A stretch of 64,000 nt of DNA, from assembly GCA_000469685.2 (NCBI GenBank), contig LS997564.1:5482591-5546590 (forward strand), given 5' to 3'. Positions 40,601 to 51,242 of this stretch are shown here, piece after piece. The DNA comes from Haemonchus contortus. Lineage: Eukaryota > Nematoda > Chromadorea > Rhabditida > Trichostrongylidae. The position numbers were made by a program, and so were the translations under genes. The notes under the pieces were generated by a model. The model worked only from the letters and a program-made list of their open reading frames with translations. It was not told the DNA's origin and searched no databases. The first letter of the stretch is position 1; the number at the start of each line of letters is the position of its first letter.

Positions 40601-41249
40601 CACACATTGTTTTTATCTAGATTTGATTAATCGCTCATTTTCTTGCCAATGCTGATTTTTTGATTGAATACCGTACACAATAGTTCTACAGTACTCGGAG
40701 ATCTCTACATGAAGTCCTTTCTTGCTAGTTGACTCAGAGTTGCCGAATTGTAGAGACGCCAGGAGTAACCAGCGAAACGAAAGGATTGTGTCGATGACCA
40801 CGGCTAAGATTACGAGATATCCCATTTGATACACCTTTTTCATACCCATGTGAAGAATTCCGGCCAAGCTGAAAGGGCCAGGGACCATCCAGACAACTTC
40901 CCGAATAATGTAACTTGACATACATTTGCTTAGCATTTATTTAAACATCCGTGTCTAATGGTTGCAATGCTTTGGCTGCATTAGTGAACCGTTTTTCGAT
41001 TCTGGAAACTCGATCATGCGGTCTCGGGACGATCTGGTTACAGATTCAGCTTTTTTGACTAAATTCATCTCTCTAGCGACAATATTCGCTGCTAATTTAC
41101 TCTTCATAATGACTACATCATAGAATAGGAGGCTTGCAGATGACGTCCACAACTAGCTACCCTCTGAGAAGCATTGGTAAAAGCAGTAGAATGCTCGTGA
41201 CCCTACTTAAAAGTAGCGAGCAGATCCATGAGTATAAATCCAACTAGCA

Positions 41250-41330
41250 TAAAACAGATTCTTAAAGGCACAGTTCATGATAAAAACGGTTTCTGAGATT
41301 CCCTCACAGGATGAATTTGAGGCCCCCGCG
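41250..41330 (-). repeat. Dispersed repeat fragment, pair member
   Basis: Read on the minus strand, ATCCTGTGAGGGAATCTCAG, then ACCGTTTTTATCATGAACTG and TGCCTTTAAGAA align with the plus strand at about 51170-51240 over roughly 60 bases with scattered changes. The 83-codon open frame here is therefore more likely repeat sequence than a gene. Confidence 0.5.
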
Positions 41331-42163
41331 CCAATAGTATCTAACACTATTAGGTCGGAAAACGGCTTAGTTAGGGAGTTATAAAGGGATGGCCCATGTG
41401 TATCCCGGACGAGTTTCACCGGCATTTTTGAGTCTGCACCGATCGCAAGGAAACCCATGTAGGAAGTTCAAACTACTTGTCATGACCCATAGCGACAAAG
41501 AAAGACAGTCCTGTACAGTTCTGGCTTGATATAGTCAGCTTTTTGCGCAAGTGCAACAGCCAAATTCTCGCCCATATACCCCTTCCATGTTATTTCCGTC
41601 ATGGCGATCTCGTCCAACCTCTATTTTCCCTACTTTTGAGGAGCCATGTTTTTCTTGAAATGGGCGGATTCTCTTGCTTTCTTCACTACCGATGAACTTT
41701 CCCAATCTATACTTCGGTTTTTCGTATAAAGACGGGAACCTCAAAAATATCGCAAACCGAGCCTTTGGGAAAATCAGAGCTATACTGTATGGAATTAACA
41801 ACAAGGTACTACAGCAGTCCTACTTTACTGAAATCTTGAATAAAATGTTTCTGATTGATTATTCAAACTTGAAATTTTAAAGCAATAACTATTCTGATCT
41901 TCACTCGATTCAAACTTCACGCAATTTTTCCTTTATCCATTCCACGAGGAATTCTGGCCCCGCTTGCGCTCTAATGGGAACTATCGAATGTGAAGTACAT
42001 TGAAATACTCTCTTTCAGAAGAAAGTTTTGCACCACTTCTTTCGCTCGAGCAAATTTATAGAGCTTATTTCAATTGAGTCATCACAACTGCACCCGCAGC
42101 ACTTCATTTTATGAAGACTCGAAAAAACATGATTCGCATCGTTTTCGCTGCCTTCGGCTACAC

Positions 42164-42423
42164 CTTGAATTCCTCTTGGAATGAATGCAATGACTCGTAA
42201 ACTCTTTCGATGCTGTTCGCGTACCGTTCTCCATGTGACAGTTGTTTGTAAGCATCGATCATTTGGTCGGCGCTCCATTCCACAGATCATTTCGTTCCGC
42301 TTCAAAGACAGCTCCGACAATTCCAATGCTGTTGTACGACCCTTCCTTGTCTAGTGCATTGAAGCCAATGCCAGCCATGTGCGTGTTCATGGCGTCAAAA
42401 TAGCAACAATTAAACCCATGTTC
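42164..42423 (-). pseudogene. Frameshifted coding-like fragment, unidentified
   Basis: Minus-strand frame A starts after an acceptor GAAGTAG at 42423 and reads about 54 codons (CYFDAMNTHMAGIGFNALD, then IGIVGAVFEAERNDLWNGAP) before a TGA at 42261-42259. Frame B overlaps that point and reads DQMIDAYKQLSHGERYANSI to ESLHSFQEEFK, ending at the donor AAG|GTGTAG (42164/42163). Both halves look like real protein, and a single-base change between them would make one exon of about 87 codons. I infer an old frameshift or an assembly error. It may belong with the exon at 43.1-43.2 kb. The family is unknown. Confidence 0.3.
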
Positions 42424-43127
42424 CTACTTCCTCTTTCCCAATTCCTGCTTGATTAAACTACGGTGACTTCCAGTTGCGTCGTGCCTCACTGAATAATCGA
42501 CTGGGACTACTCATTTCTGTTGTTATAGTCCAACCCTTCCATAGTCCCACTGAGAATCAGAAAGCATACATGAAATGATGCATGTATTCGAGGTTCACTA
42601 TTACAATGGGAAAACTTAGTTCCTGGACGACGTTTCAGCCAGTATACACCACAGAATGCAAGTTTTCTGAATATTTATGGCCCTCTCATTGACCAGGCGA
42701 GCTGCTACGTACCAGGAAACTCTCTAGTGTTCCATGGAATAACCCAAATGGAAATATAATAAAGTGGAAAAAATGTGTGTTCCATCGACCACTAATATGT
42801 AGAACCGCGCGGTTCTTCAATGAGGCTACATGCATCCTCTTGTATTTGTACCGCACTTAAGATAATTCCTTTCATCATTCTCCTGTTCAGTTTTAAGAGT
42901 TTTAAATTGAAGGTGTCAGGCTGATGTAGACATCTCATGACCAATGAAGCGAGGAAATCCTCAAGGTTATGAAAATGCATCCGGAAACTGCCATTACGAA
43001 GTATCGGTACTGTTTAGCGTACTGCTGCGATAGGACATCAACGGATGTAAATACCATCGCGGCTAGAGAAATATCCACGGTTTAGTCGCTTCATCAACTC
43101 AAGCAGCAGATGAGGTTGGGCGCTCAC

Positions 43128-43229
43128 CTCAAACTTCCTCCAAGTGTTGGTGTTGGTCTCCGGACCAGGAATGACTGGAAGGTCCATTTGATGTTCACCA
43201 TTTGCTCCTTGTCCCGCTACCTTCACCGT
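43128..43229 (-). CDS. Coding-like exon, 34 codons, unidentified
   Basis: On the minus strand an acceptor GTAACAG is followed by exactly 34 codons and a strong donor GAG|GTGAGC. The peptide contains TVKVAGQGANGEHQMDLP and PETNTNTWRKFE. The next acceptor downstream (AAACAG, near 43,010) in matching phase opens a short hydrophobic stretch (YRYFVMAVSGCIFITL) that soon meets a stop. This could be the start of a membrane protein gene that has decayed. The family is not recognised. Confidence 0.25.
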
Positions 43230-44097
43230 CTGTTACTGTTCTCTCATCGGACGAGGGGGTTTCAATGGAATAATGAATCGTCGACGAAACGCTTGTGAAG
43301 AATCTTATCTTTTTCGATGATTCGGCGTATCCCTTTAAATTCGCCGAACGACAGTACCAAATGAGAGGGCGGGTATGCAAAAAGACTACTTATTTACAGC
43401 TGTTGTTATCGTAAATACCGTTTCCGCATCAACTTCCGGTGTATTCTTATCATATGAGTCACCTCATGCGATAAGAATAATGTAGTGTGTAATAAATAAA
43501 TTCATTTATGTACAAGGTTCTTCCCCAACCCTTGTACGGTTCTCAAAGCGTTCACTTGAAATCTAAAAAAATAATCTGCTTATGTCGTTCCTTCCTCTTT
43601 GAGGTGTACGTACTAATTTTTAGTTTTAATATGGAGTCGTAGTAGCTCTTTAATGCGGATTTGCCCTCCATTTATGGTTCGCTCTCCATGACGAAGACCA
43701 ATCAAATTAACAAGTCGAAAGAGCTTAACGAAGTGTGATCTCGGATTTGAACCGTGAACGATGAGTGCTGCAGAGGAACTGCAAGTTTCGGCCAAATCCG
43801 GATAACCCAAGTTCTTTTCGCCAGCAGGAAGTTGACACATTCGGAACTCCTCCCCGTCTTTTATTTTTATTCTTAATCATCTCATCTTATTCTTTTCCCT
43901 TTCTATCTTTACTTTTTACGTTTTTCTTCTCCTTTATCTTCTCTACTTTCGAATAGTCATAACTCTGTAGCAATGAGTGCAGAAGTGATAGCAACGTGTC
44001 TTCCATCCCCCTTGTTGTTTAGAAACTCTGAAAGGTTCCCATCAGTTGTCTCTCTCTCTACTACATCGTACTTGTCCAGCAAGTTCCCTCAAAAATC

Positions 44098-44152
44098 AAG
44101 TCATTTCAGGCACTGCCGTGTGTGTGTGGCTTGAAGCCCGTTCACCAAAAGT
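44098..44152 (+). promoter_or_regulatory. Candidate trans-splice acceptor and 5' UTR of the transporter gene
   Basis: A good 3' splice site (AAGTCATTTCAG, with AG at 44108-44109) lies 43 bases before the start codon. No coding exon with a matching donor is evident just upstream. In nematodes this layout fits spliced-leader addition, which would give a 43-base 5' UTR. An upstream non-coding exon is the alternative. Confidence 0.45.
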
Positions 44153-47100
44153 ATGTCCAGGGCTTGCTTGCACGTGCAGCGATTTTGTCGCGACAACACA
44201 CTGCTCGTGATGACGATCGTGTCGGTGGTGCTCGGAGTGACGCTGGGATTCGGTCTTCGTCCACTGAATCTTTCAGCCGAAACACTTCAACTTATCAATT
44301 TTCCTGGCGAGATATTTATGCAAGTGTTGAAGATGATGATTTTGCCGCTAATATTCTCATCGCTCATTTCCGGTAAGAAACATTCGCTACATCTCACTAT
44401 TTGAGCCGCGCTTATACTTTTTTACTACTTGCTGAAGTGGCTGTGAAGTAATAGAAAAAAGCAGAACCGGTTTCTTCCCTTTCTGGAGTAGCCGAACCTC
44501 TTCCTGATAACCAAGCATTAGAAATAATGGTATCATTACGAGGAAGTCTGATGGCCTTGAAACAGAAAACATCACTTCCGTTATCGAGTTCAATACTGAC
44601 TTTATCACTATTATGTGATAAAAATATCTGAATAGTTGCTATTTCTGGCATTCAAACGAGTTTTCTTCTGAGTCTAACCGTATTACTTAATATAAATGTT
44701 ATTAATTGGTGTACTTTTCGAGATACCGGTAGAAATAACCGACAAAATAGCGAGGTATTACTATTTTGAAATGAAAAGGTATTCTAATTTTGAAGGAATA
44801 CCACATAAATTCCTACTCTCACCACGAATAAACAAAGAAATAAATGAGTAAAAATAAATGAATTGGTCATATGGTGATTCCTATAATCATTTAGCGCTAG
44901 CCCAAATGGACGCAAAGGAATCGGGACAGATGGGTTTGGCCACTGTGCTTTATTATCTTACCACTACTGTACTCGCAACACTGGTTCGTTTTTACATGCC
45001 TTTTTATATTTTAGCTTTTGATTTGATCTTTTTTTGTTTAACAGCATCGATGGTATATTTTGGCTCGAAAAATCGCATTGTTACTTTATAATTCCACTTT
45101 TTTGCTTATATCAACCTGTCTGAACAGTTTTTGTTAGCTTTTCTTTTTTTATTCGACCTATGCTTTATATTTATATTTATATTTTTATTTATATTCTCTC
45201 CTTCGTATTTTTTTCGAATATAACATCATTTATCGGCTGAAAGATTTATACGAGCCTCAAAAGGGACGGAAGAGTCTCTGGGAACTACTTGAACCGCCTT
45301 AGGGGCAGATTAAGAAAAGATTCAAACAAAGGATACTCAACAGCACCAGTGCGTCGAATGCTATCCAATAAGCCATGATTTCTACTTTAACTACAAGAGT
45401 GCTCATTATTTGACAGCTGTTGATATAAAAGCTTTTCCAGCTAGGGATATTTCTTGTAATGACGATACATCCTGGTGACCCATCTATAAAGGCCAGCAAT
45501 CTTGCTGATGTACCTGTCGATGCCGACGTTTCACCTATGGATACGTTTCTGGATCTAGTGAGGTGAGTGTGACAATGTAAAAATTTGGTATTTATTCGAG
45601 AAATAACAATTTTTTATTGCTAGCAGACGTCTAGCCCTTAACTGAGATTACCCTGGCACTGAAGCGCTCTACTACGTTCACACTTTGCATTGTCTCACTT
45701 TGGGTAGACTATGATGAAAATTCACGATTGAGCAAATACCATAAAGGGCATATTATGTACTCTGCATATTCTCACTATATCACAGCTGCTCAATATGTCT
45801 CCATGCCGTCTACTTTGCTGCCGATTCCTACCATAATCCTTACAACCCTGAATTATCTCACGACCCTCCTTACCGATGAGTCTTGAAGAGTTGCTTATTG
45901 TTAGAAATCCTTGACCCTTCATCACGTCATGAGAAGAACACATGGTGGTGATTATCGGATTGCGAAGCAGCCCACAGCCCAATAAGTGCTCTGAACCCAG
46001 TTTGAACGCCCGTTGCCACTCGATACTTCCAGGAACGGACGAGTTTAGCGATCTTAGAGAAGCTGATGACTTCAAAATGAAGCACGCTCATTGTAAATGC
46101 AGTTGCCTGGCGTACGATAGCAGAGCTACGTCGTTGTTCTAAACTAAAGTTATAGCCCAAGTGATGCTCACAATGTTCACATGTAAATGAAGAGAGGTAA
46201 TTGAAACGAAGCGGTGGAGATTGGACCGTTTTCGAATTTGCCCGCAAAACCAGCATCGCTGCTGCAACCAAGGGTGTCTGTGAATAACAGTCTTACGTTC
46301 AAACGCAAAGGCTAAAACGGAATTCATGTCTGGAGCAACCGAATAACCGACGTCACCCGCCACTCTTTCAACACCCATCGGCTGCAGAGCAAATATGAGT
46401 GAAACGGTTACAATTTGGAAGCCTTAAGCATCGGGTTTGGGTGGATGCCGATGATGATTGCAGTATCACGTCAATAGGATTTTGCGTGATTTTTAACGAC
46501 TCGTATCACCAGTTCCTCGACGACAACATCGGATGGCAACATAATCACAAGAGGGCCCTAATCGCTCATGGCGACGATAAGGCCTCCGTAGAATAGTGAG
46601 GTAGTTGTTTGATGAAAAGCCACTTGTACCTGAACTCAACCTCGGCATCTCTGCAACCATGCGCGCAGCCCCTTCGGGGCAGCTGAAGACACGTCACAGT
46701 GAAAAAGCTCTATCGACTGAACGATCATCAAAACAGACATCAACTGCTGAAGAAAAGAAGCCGCTTGGTATTGAGACATTGCCTGGGCCATTGCTGACGA
46801 CAGTGAAGCCCATTTTCGGAGCACTATGATATAAGCTTTTTGTATAGTTGCGGATAAATCTATCGGGAAAAAGCTTTCAAATTTTGCATGATATGTCCTG
46901 GGATACTTCAATAGGTAAGAATAACTCTAGAACATCTCAGGAATATGTTTCCCGAGAACATCATCCAAGCGACGTTCGAGCGAGTACAGACGACGTATGT
47001 GGCACAAAGGCCACGAGTCTCGAAAAACGCCTCCGACGATGTCATCATCATGAAGAAAGCTATTAGCACAACTCGTGGCATGAACATTCTTGGTGAGTTC

Positions 47101-49924
47101 CGAATCACTTTTTCTTTGGATCCATTTCCGTGCAAAAGGTAGTAGTGGGTAGTGTAGTGGCAAGTGGCGCACTATCACGCACGCACGGTCAGCAGTTCAA
47201 ATTCCGGAACAACTTTCCCCCGGGCCGAACAGGCCTTCCATCTCTCCGGCATCAGCGAATTTGTACCAGTTCTTTCTGGGTGAATAAAAACGTTGACGTC
47301 ATCTGATCACCCTAAGCCATTGCATAGACCACACACGCATTCAAACTGCCACTACAGCTATGACTGGGAGTTGAATGGGTGGGGCGCATTCCAAAAAGTT
47401 CCGTAAGACATCAACAACTGAAATCCTCATACTTTGACCCGCTCATAACTCTATAATTTTCAGGCATTATTGTTTTCTGTACGGGTTTCGGTATCGTGAT
47501 CTCACAACTCGGCGAACGGGCACGAATCGTCGTCGACTTCTTTGTGATTTTAGACGCCGTTATTATGCGATGGGTTGAAACTCTTATGTGGTAAGTGCAG
47601 CCCCTAAATCTCTTCAGACGCCCTTAGGAAGAAGTGTTAAGGTTCGCTCCGCTCGGTATCACATGTTTGGTTTGCGGTAACCTACTGGAACTTGATGATC
47701 TTTCCGATACCGCAAGTGTTTTACTCCTGTGAGTCTTCACTTACTACAACATATTACTTGTTATCATAATAAAGTCCAGTGAAACTCTAGTGAATCACTT
47801 ATTATTACTTACTATTATTCGTTGTTAATACTACACTTACTACCACTTACTCTTACTATTGACTCTTATCCGTAACCGGTAGGATCGCCCGGCTAAGGCC
47901 GAACTTCCTTTCCGCTCATTAGAAACACACACGCACACACACACCGACGCACACACATACACACATACCCACGCACACTAGGCACATACGCAAACACATA
48001 CATACACACGTACATAGGAATATTCACATACATACACACATTGAGAGGCAAAACGAAACAACTTTTTGTTTTTCCTCTCTTGTATACTAACTTATAACTT
48101 ACGTCTCTCTCTATTGTATAAAACCAATAGGAATAGGCACACTCAAGAATTGTAAAAAATATCTAAGTTGTCGCTTTGGGACCTATGCATAACTGCCTTT
48201 GCGAAGAAACCACTGCCCGAATAAACTGGTGCCATACTCAGAGACTGGCGAGCCAAAATTTATATGTCAATTTTCAGTTACGTGCTTACGGTAATCGCCG
48301 GCCTTATTCTACACACAGTGATTACGTGTCCGATTCTGTATTTCTTGATCACAAGAAAGAATCCGATGTTCATCGTACGAGGAATGATGCAGGCGATTGT
48401 TACCGCCTTCGGAACAGCTTCAGGGTACGTAGGTACAGCAGATATTGGAAGCCTAACGTCACTGCCCTTGCTTTTTTTCAGTGGAGCTGCACTCCCTATG
48501 TCTATGCAATGTATGGAGGATAACTGTCACATAGATCGACGTATATCGCGATTCGTGCTTCCTCTGGGATCAACTATCAACATGGTCTGTCGGAGTATTA
48601 AACTATTTCCTGAATCAAAGCCATCCAGTCGATGATTATATTTAGGACGGCAACGCACTCTATGAAGCTGTTGCTGTGATTTTCATTGCCCAGCTGAACA
48701 ATGTTGACTTGTCATTTGCAGAAGTCCTTACAGTCAGGTAAGTCAAATGCTCCTTCCAGAAGATTTCTCCGATAGCATCGATACCTTTTTAGCGTCACCG
48801 CGACAGTAGCGTCAATCGGGCTCGGTTCAGTGCCAGCTGGGCTCGTCTCCATACTTCTGATTCTCAATACTGTCGGGCTGCCTATTAAGGATGTGTCGCT
48901 ATTGTTGACAGTTGATTGGCTACTGTGAGCACTTCAAATTTAGTGCCCCTCACTAGTCCTGTTTTGCATTACTTGTTATTCAGAGATCGGGTACGGACTT
49001 CAATCAATGTTCTTGGAGATGGCTTCGCGGCGGGGGTGGTGGCACATATATTGCAGGTGAGGACCATTTTGTTCTATCTGGAGCACCGCCTATCGTCGCC
49101 TTGGCAATGATGTCATCTTTCTGGTTACTCCGCTATTACCACCTTTTTCTTATTGTTAGAGCACCTCGTAGTCACTTCCCTCAGGCTTCGAACTATATTA
49201 CTTACCTTACCACATGATCTTGTTTCCTCTTCAGTACGGTCCATACCTTCGCAGGCACTATATCTCATTTGAGATGGACAGGGTCTGTCCGCATAGTTGT
49301 TCTGAAGACTTAGTACCAGTCCAGTTTCGTGCATCCCGAGGCCATCTAAGTATCCTGATTTCCGCTAATTGTGTTCCCTTCCATGATTTTTGCCCATACC
49401 CTATTTGCCTTTGAAAACCACTGAGCATCATTGACCAAACCACTGTTCTGTGAACGTTCTCCTTGAGCCTTCTGGAGCTTGTTTGGAGAGAATACCAGCA
49501 GACTCAATATATATGCCGCGCTTATACGAGCTTTCACGGCTTGTCCTGCGCTACCATTGGCAGCTGAAGAGATCCAAGACGATGATGCTGTAATATATTC
49601 ACCAAAACCAATGAGAACCAAGCAAAACGCAGCCACTTTATTGTGGATTTTATTTCAGAAACGACTAGACGTGTCCGATGCCAGGAACGAGTTTCGAACC
49701 GAGATCAAAGAAGAAATAGGTAAAATTAGAGTCGGCATTCTCTGGTCCCTAGAATTGATTACCGTAACTACCATACAAATCTGCTTTCAGAGTTGCTTAA
49801 ATCCGCCACAGCTAGTCGACGGCCGTCCTTCACGTGGTCCGAGCATTCAAAAGAGGTGGGTCATGCCGGTATCAAGTGTTCGCGGCACGGAGTGGGAACT
49901 GCGCTGATGAGCGTATCGGGGTAA
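44153..49924 (+). CDS. Excitatory amino acid transporter-like protein (SLC1/EAAT family), 13 exons, 512 aa
   Basis: Members of this family are Na+-coupled plasma-membrane carriers, classically clearing glutamate/aspartate at synapses. My exons are 44153-44372, 44895-44983, 45441-45562, 46941-47092, 47464-47590, 47642-47728, 48278-48424, 48482-48584, 48646-48737, 48793-48924, 48984-49056, 49659-49719 and 49791-49924 (TAA). All junctions are GT..AG, phases agree, and the sum is 1539 nt. Diagnostic motifs in order: [13 protein letters not shown] and [13 protein letters not shown] near residues 43-73; TIHPGDPS; an extracellular loop with an NAS sequon; [18 protein letters not shown] ending at about 351; [13 protein letters not shown]; and [12 protein letters not shown] (425-436). 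The TM8 residues known to contact substrate in the family (D425, R428, T429, N432) are present. The HP1 tip is ASGG instead of the usual run of serines, the TM7 motif is NMDGN instead of NMDGT, and the HP2 tip GLGSVPAG is one residue short. The C-terminal tail is short and hydrophilic. Worms have several such paralogues; I cannot assign which one this is. Confidence 0.93.
47139..47400 (+). mobile_element. SINE-like dispersed repeat inside a transporter intron
   Basis: It lies within the intron between transporter exons 4 and 5 and makes up most of it. The head has TAGTGTAGTGG (47150-47160) and GTTCAAATTCC (47195-47205), good matches to A and B boxes. The body has CCTTCCATCTCTCCGG and GGGTGAATAAAAACGTTGACG, and the tail CATTGCATAGACCACACACG then GGGTGGGGCGCATTCC. 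It is the same family as the copies at 7.7, 19.7, 22.7, 25.3 and 56.0 kb. Confidence 0.65.
47738..47872 (+). repeat. Degenerate TTACTACT simple repeat in a transporter intron
   Basis: CTTACTACAACA, CTTATTATTACTTACTATTA and ACACTTACTACCACTTACTC show a decayed trinucleotide-like repeat in the intron between exons 6 and 7. Confidence 0.5.
47924..48040 (+). repeat. CA-rich microsatellite in a transporter intron
   Basis: Interrupted (CA)n with CATACA and CGCA variants, in the same intron as the TTACTACT repeat. Likely polymorphic between isolates. Confidence 0.85.
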
Positions 49925-51167
49925 CTTTATTCATGGAAGAACAGCCTGAAGTATGATGGCGACTCTAGCCTACCATAAAAGAACGGCTATCAAAGGGTCA
50001 TGAGCGCACACTCATTAACCCGAACGTGGGCGGAGCCGCCTTGGTGGGCGTTGCGGACCGACAGCCAATTGTGCACAAAAATTCCATTTGGCCACAGATT
50101 GTTTTGATTTGCCACACACAGACTTTTTTCCGTCCAAGTGGACTTCGCGTCTATAGGTTTTGAGAACAATCGTTAAGGCAACCGCGACTTTAATGCTCCT
50201 CCATATCTACAGCGTCGGCAGCCGTAGGGATAGAAAAGTATAAAGTCGAGGAGAAGATGAAAGAGTCGAAAGTGCAAAGATGAGGAACTCACCTATTCAA
50301 CCTTAGGTTCTCAGAGACAAAGCGCTTGAACAAAATGGGAATTTTCACCAAACAATGACGAATTTTTTAGATCTACTTCAACGCGATCACGACGAATGCA
50401 AATTCACGGATTCAGTCACGAAGCGGTTCGATCGCCAATTTCAATCTGTCATGGAGGAACGCTCTAATTGACTCAGGGTACTCCCCACTTAATAAGATTG
50501 AAGACGTCTAGCGCTATTCTTGGATGATCCACACAGGACCCACATGATTCTGTGCATGTATATAGCACCGTAGTGAAAGTAAAACTGTTAACGGGAAAGC
50601 GATTGCTTCCCTGTCCAGTCACATACTGTCCTATGGTCCTACCTCAGTTCAGTTTTCTGGGTTGTTTGTCGTTCAACCGAGCCTTCAAAGTCATCTGTTT
50701 ACGTGAATGTCTTAAAAGCTTTAAAGTTGTTTGAAAAAAAAATTATACGCCTAATAAATATTGACCTTATTGAGTTATGAAGCTCATTAATATAAAGGCA
50801 CTACTCACGAAAGTTCTGAGATGTCTGGTTACAGACAAACACTAAAAGTGGTAGTCACCGTCAAAGTACAAAAAAGGGGCGAAGAAAACGCAAAATCTAT
50901 GCATTTCGAGAACTGTAAGGCTCCAAAAAAAAGAATTGTGTTTGTACGAGAGTGCGGCATGAATAATTGCATGGAAGGGGTATTCGGACGAGTTGCCCGA
51001 ATGTGTGCGTCATTGTGTATAGCTCTCCCAGAGCGAATGGTGCAGTCTCTACAGTTTCTACGACGCGGTGAGAACTTATCCACCTCAGGTGTGTACGTCG
51101 GCAAACCGGTTCGGGAGCCTTATCTGAGTGTGAGCCATTTTTGATCCGGTAGCGTCCCTTGTGCTAT

Positions 51168-51242
51168 CCTCAGGTGTCTCAGACCAATCCTAGAGAGAAA
51201 TCCCAGTGACCGCTTTTAAAGTGAACTGTGCCTCTAAGGACA
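51168..51242 (+). repeat. Dispersed repeat fragment, pair member
   Basis: ATCCTAGAGAGAAATCCCAG, then TGACCGCTTTTAAAGTGAAC and TGTGCCTCTAAGG align with the minus strand at about 41250-41330. The pair defines a second, smaller dispersed family of unknown type. Confidence 0.5.

Noticed and set aside
41207..41458. 83-codon minus-strand open frame that looked like a membrane protein exon
   Set aside because: Part of it aligns with non-coding repeat sequence at 51.2 kb in another context, and no splice sites bound it.
43740..43770. GGTTCAAATCC on the minus strand, a perfect B box suggesting a tRNA gene
   Set aside because: No A box, acceptor stem or cloverleaf can be formed around it.
45722..46911. 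Several 75-117-codon frames inside the long transporter intron (exons 3-4), which suggested a nested minus-strand gene
   Set aside because: Frames change repeatedly without splice pairs, and I could not match any to a family.
49346..49636. 96-codon minus-strand frame in a transporter intron with a faint ABC-transporter-like pattern
   Set aside because: Similarity was limited to a few Ala/Ser-rich residues, and no nucleotide-binding motif (Walker A, signature) follows in any frame.
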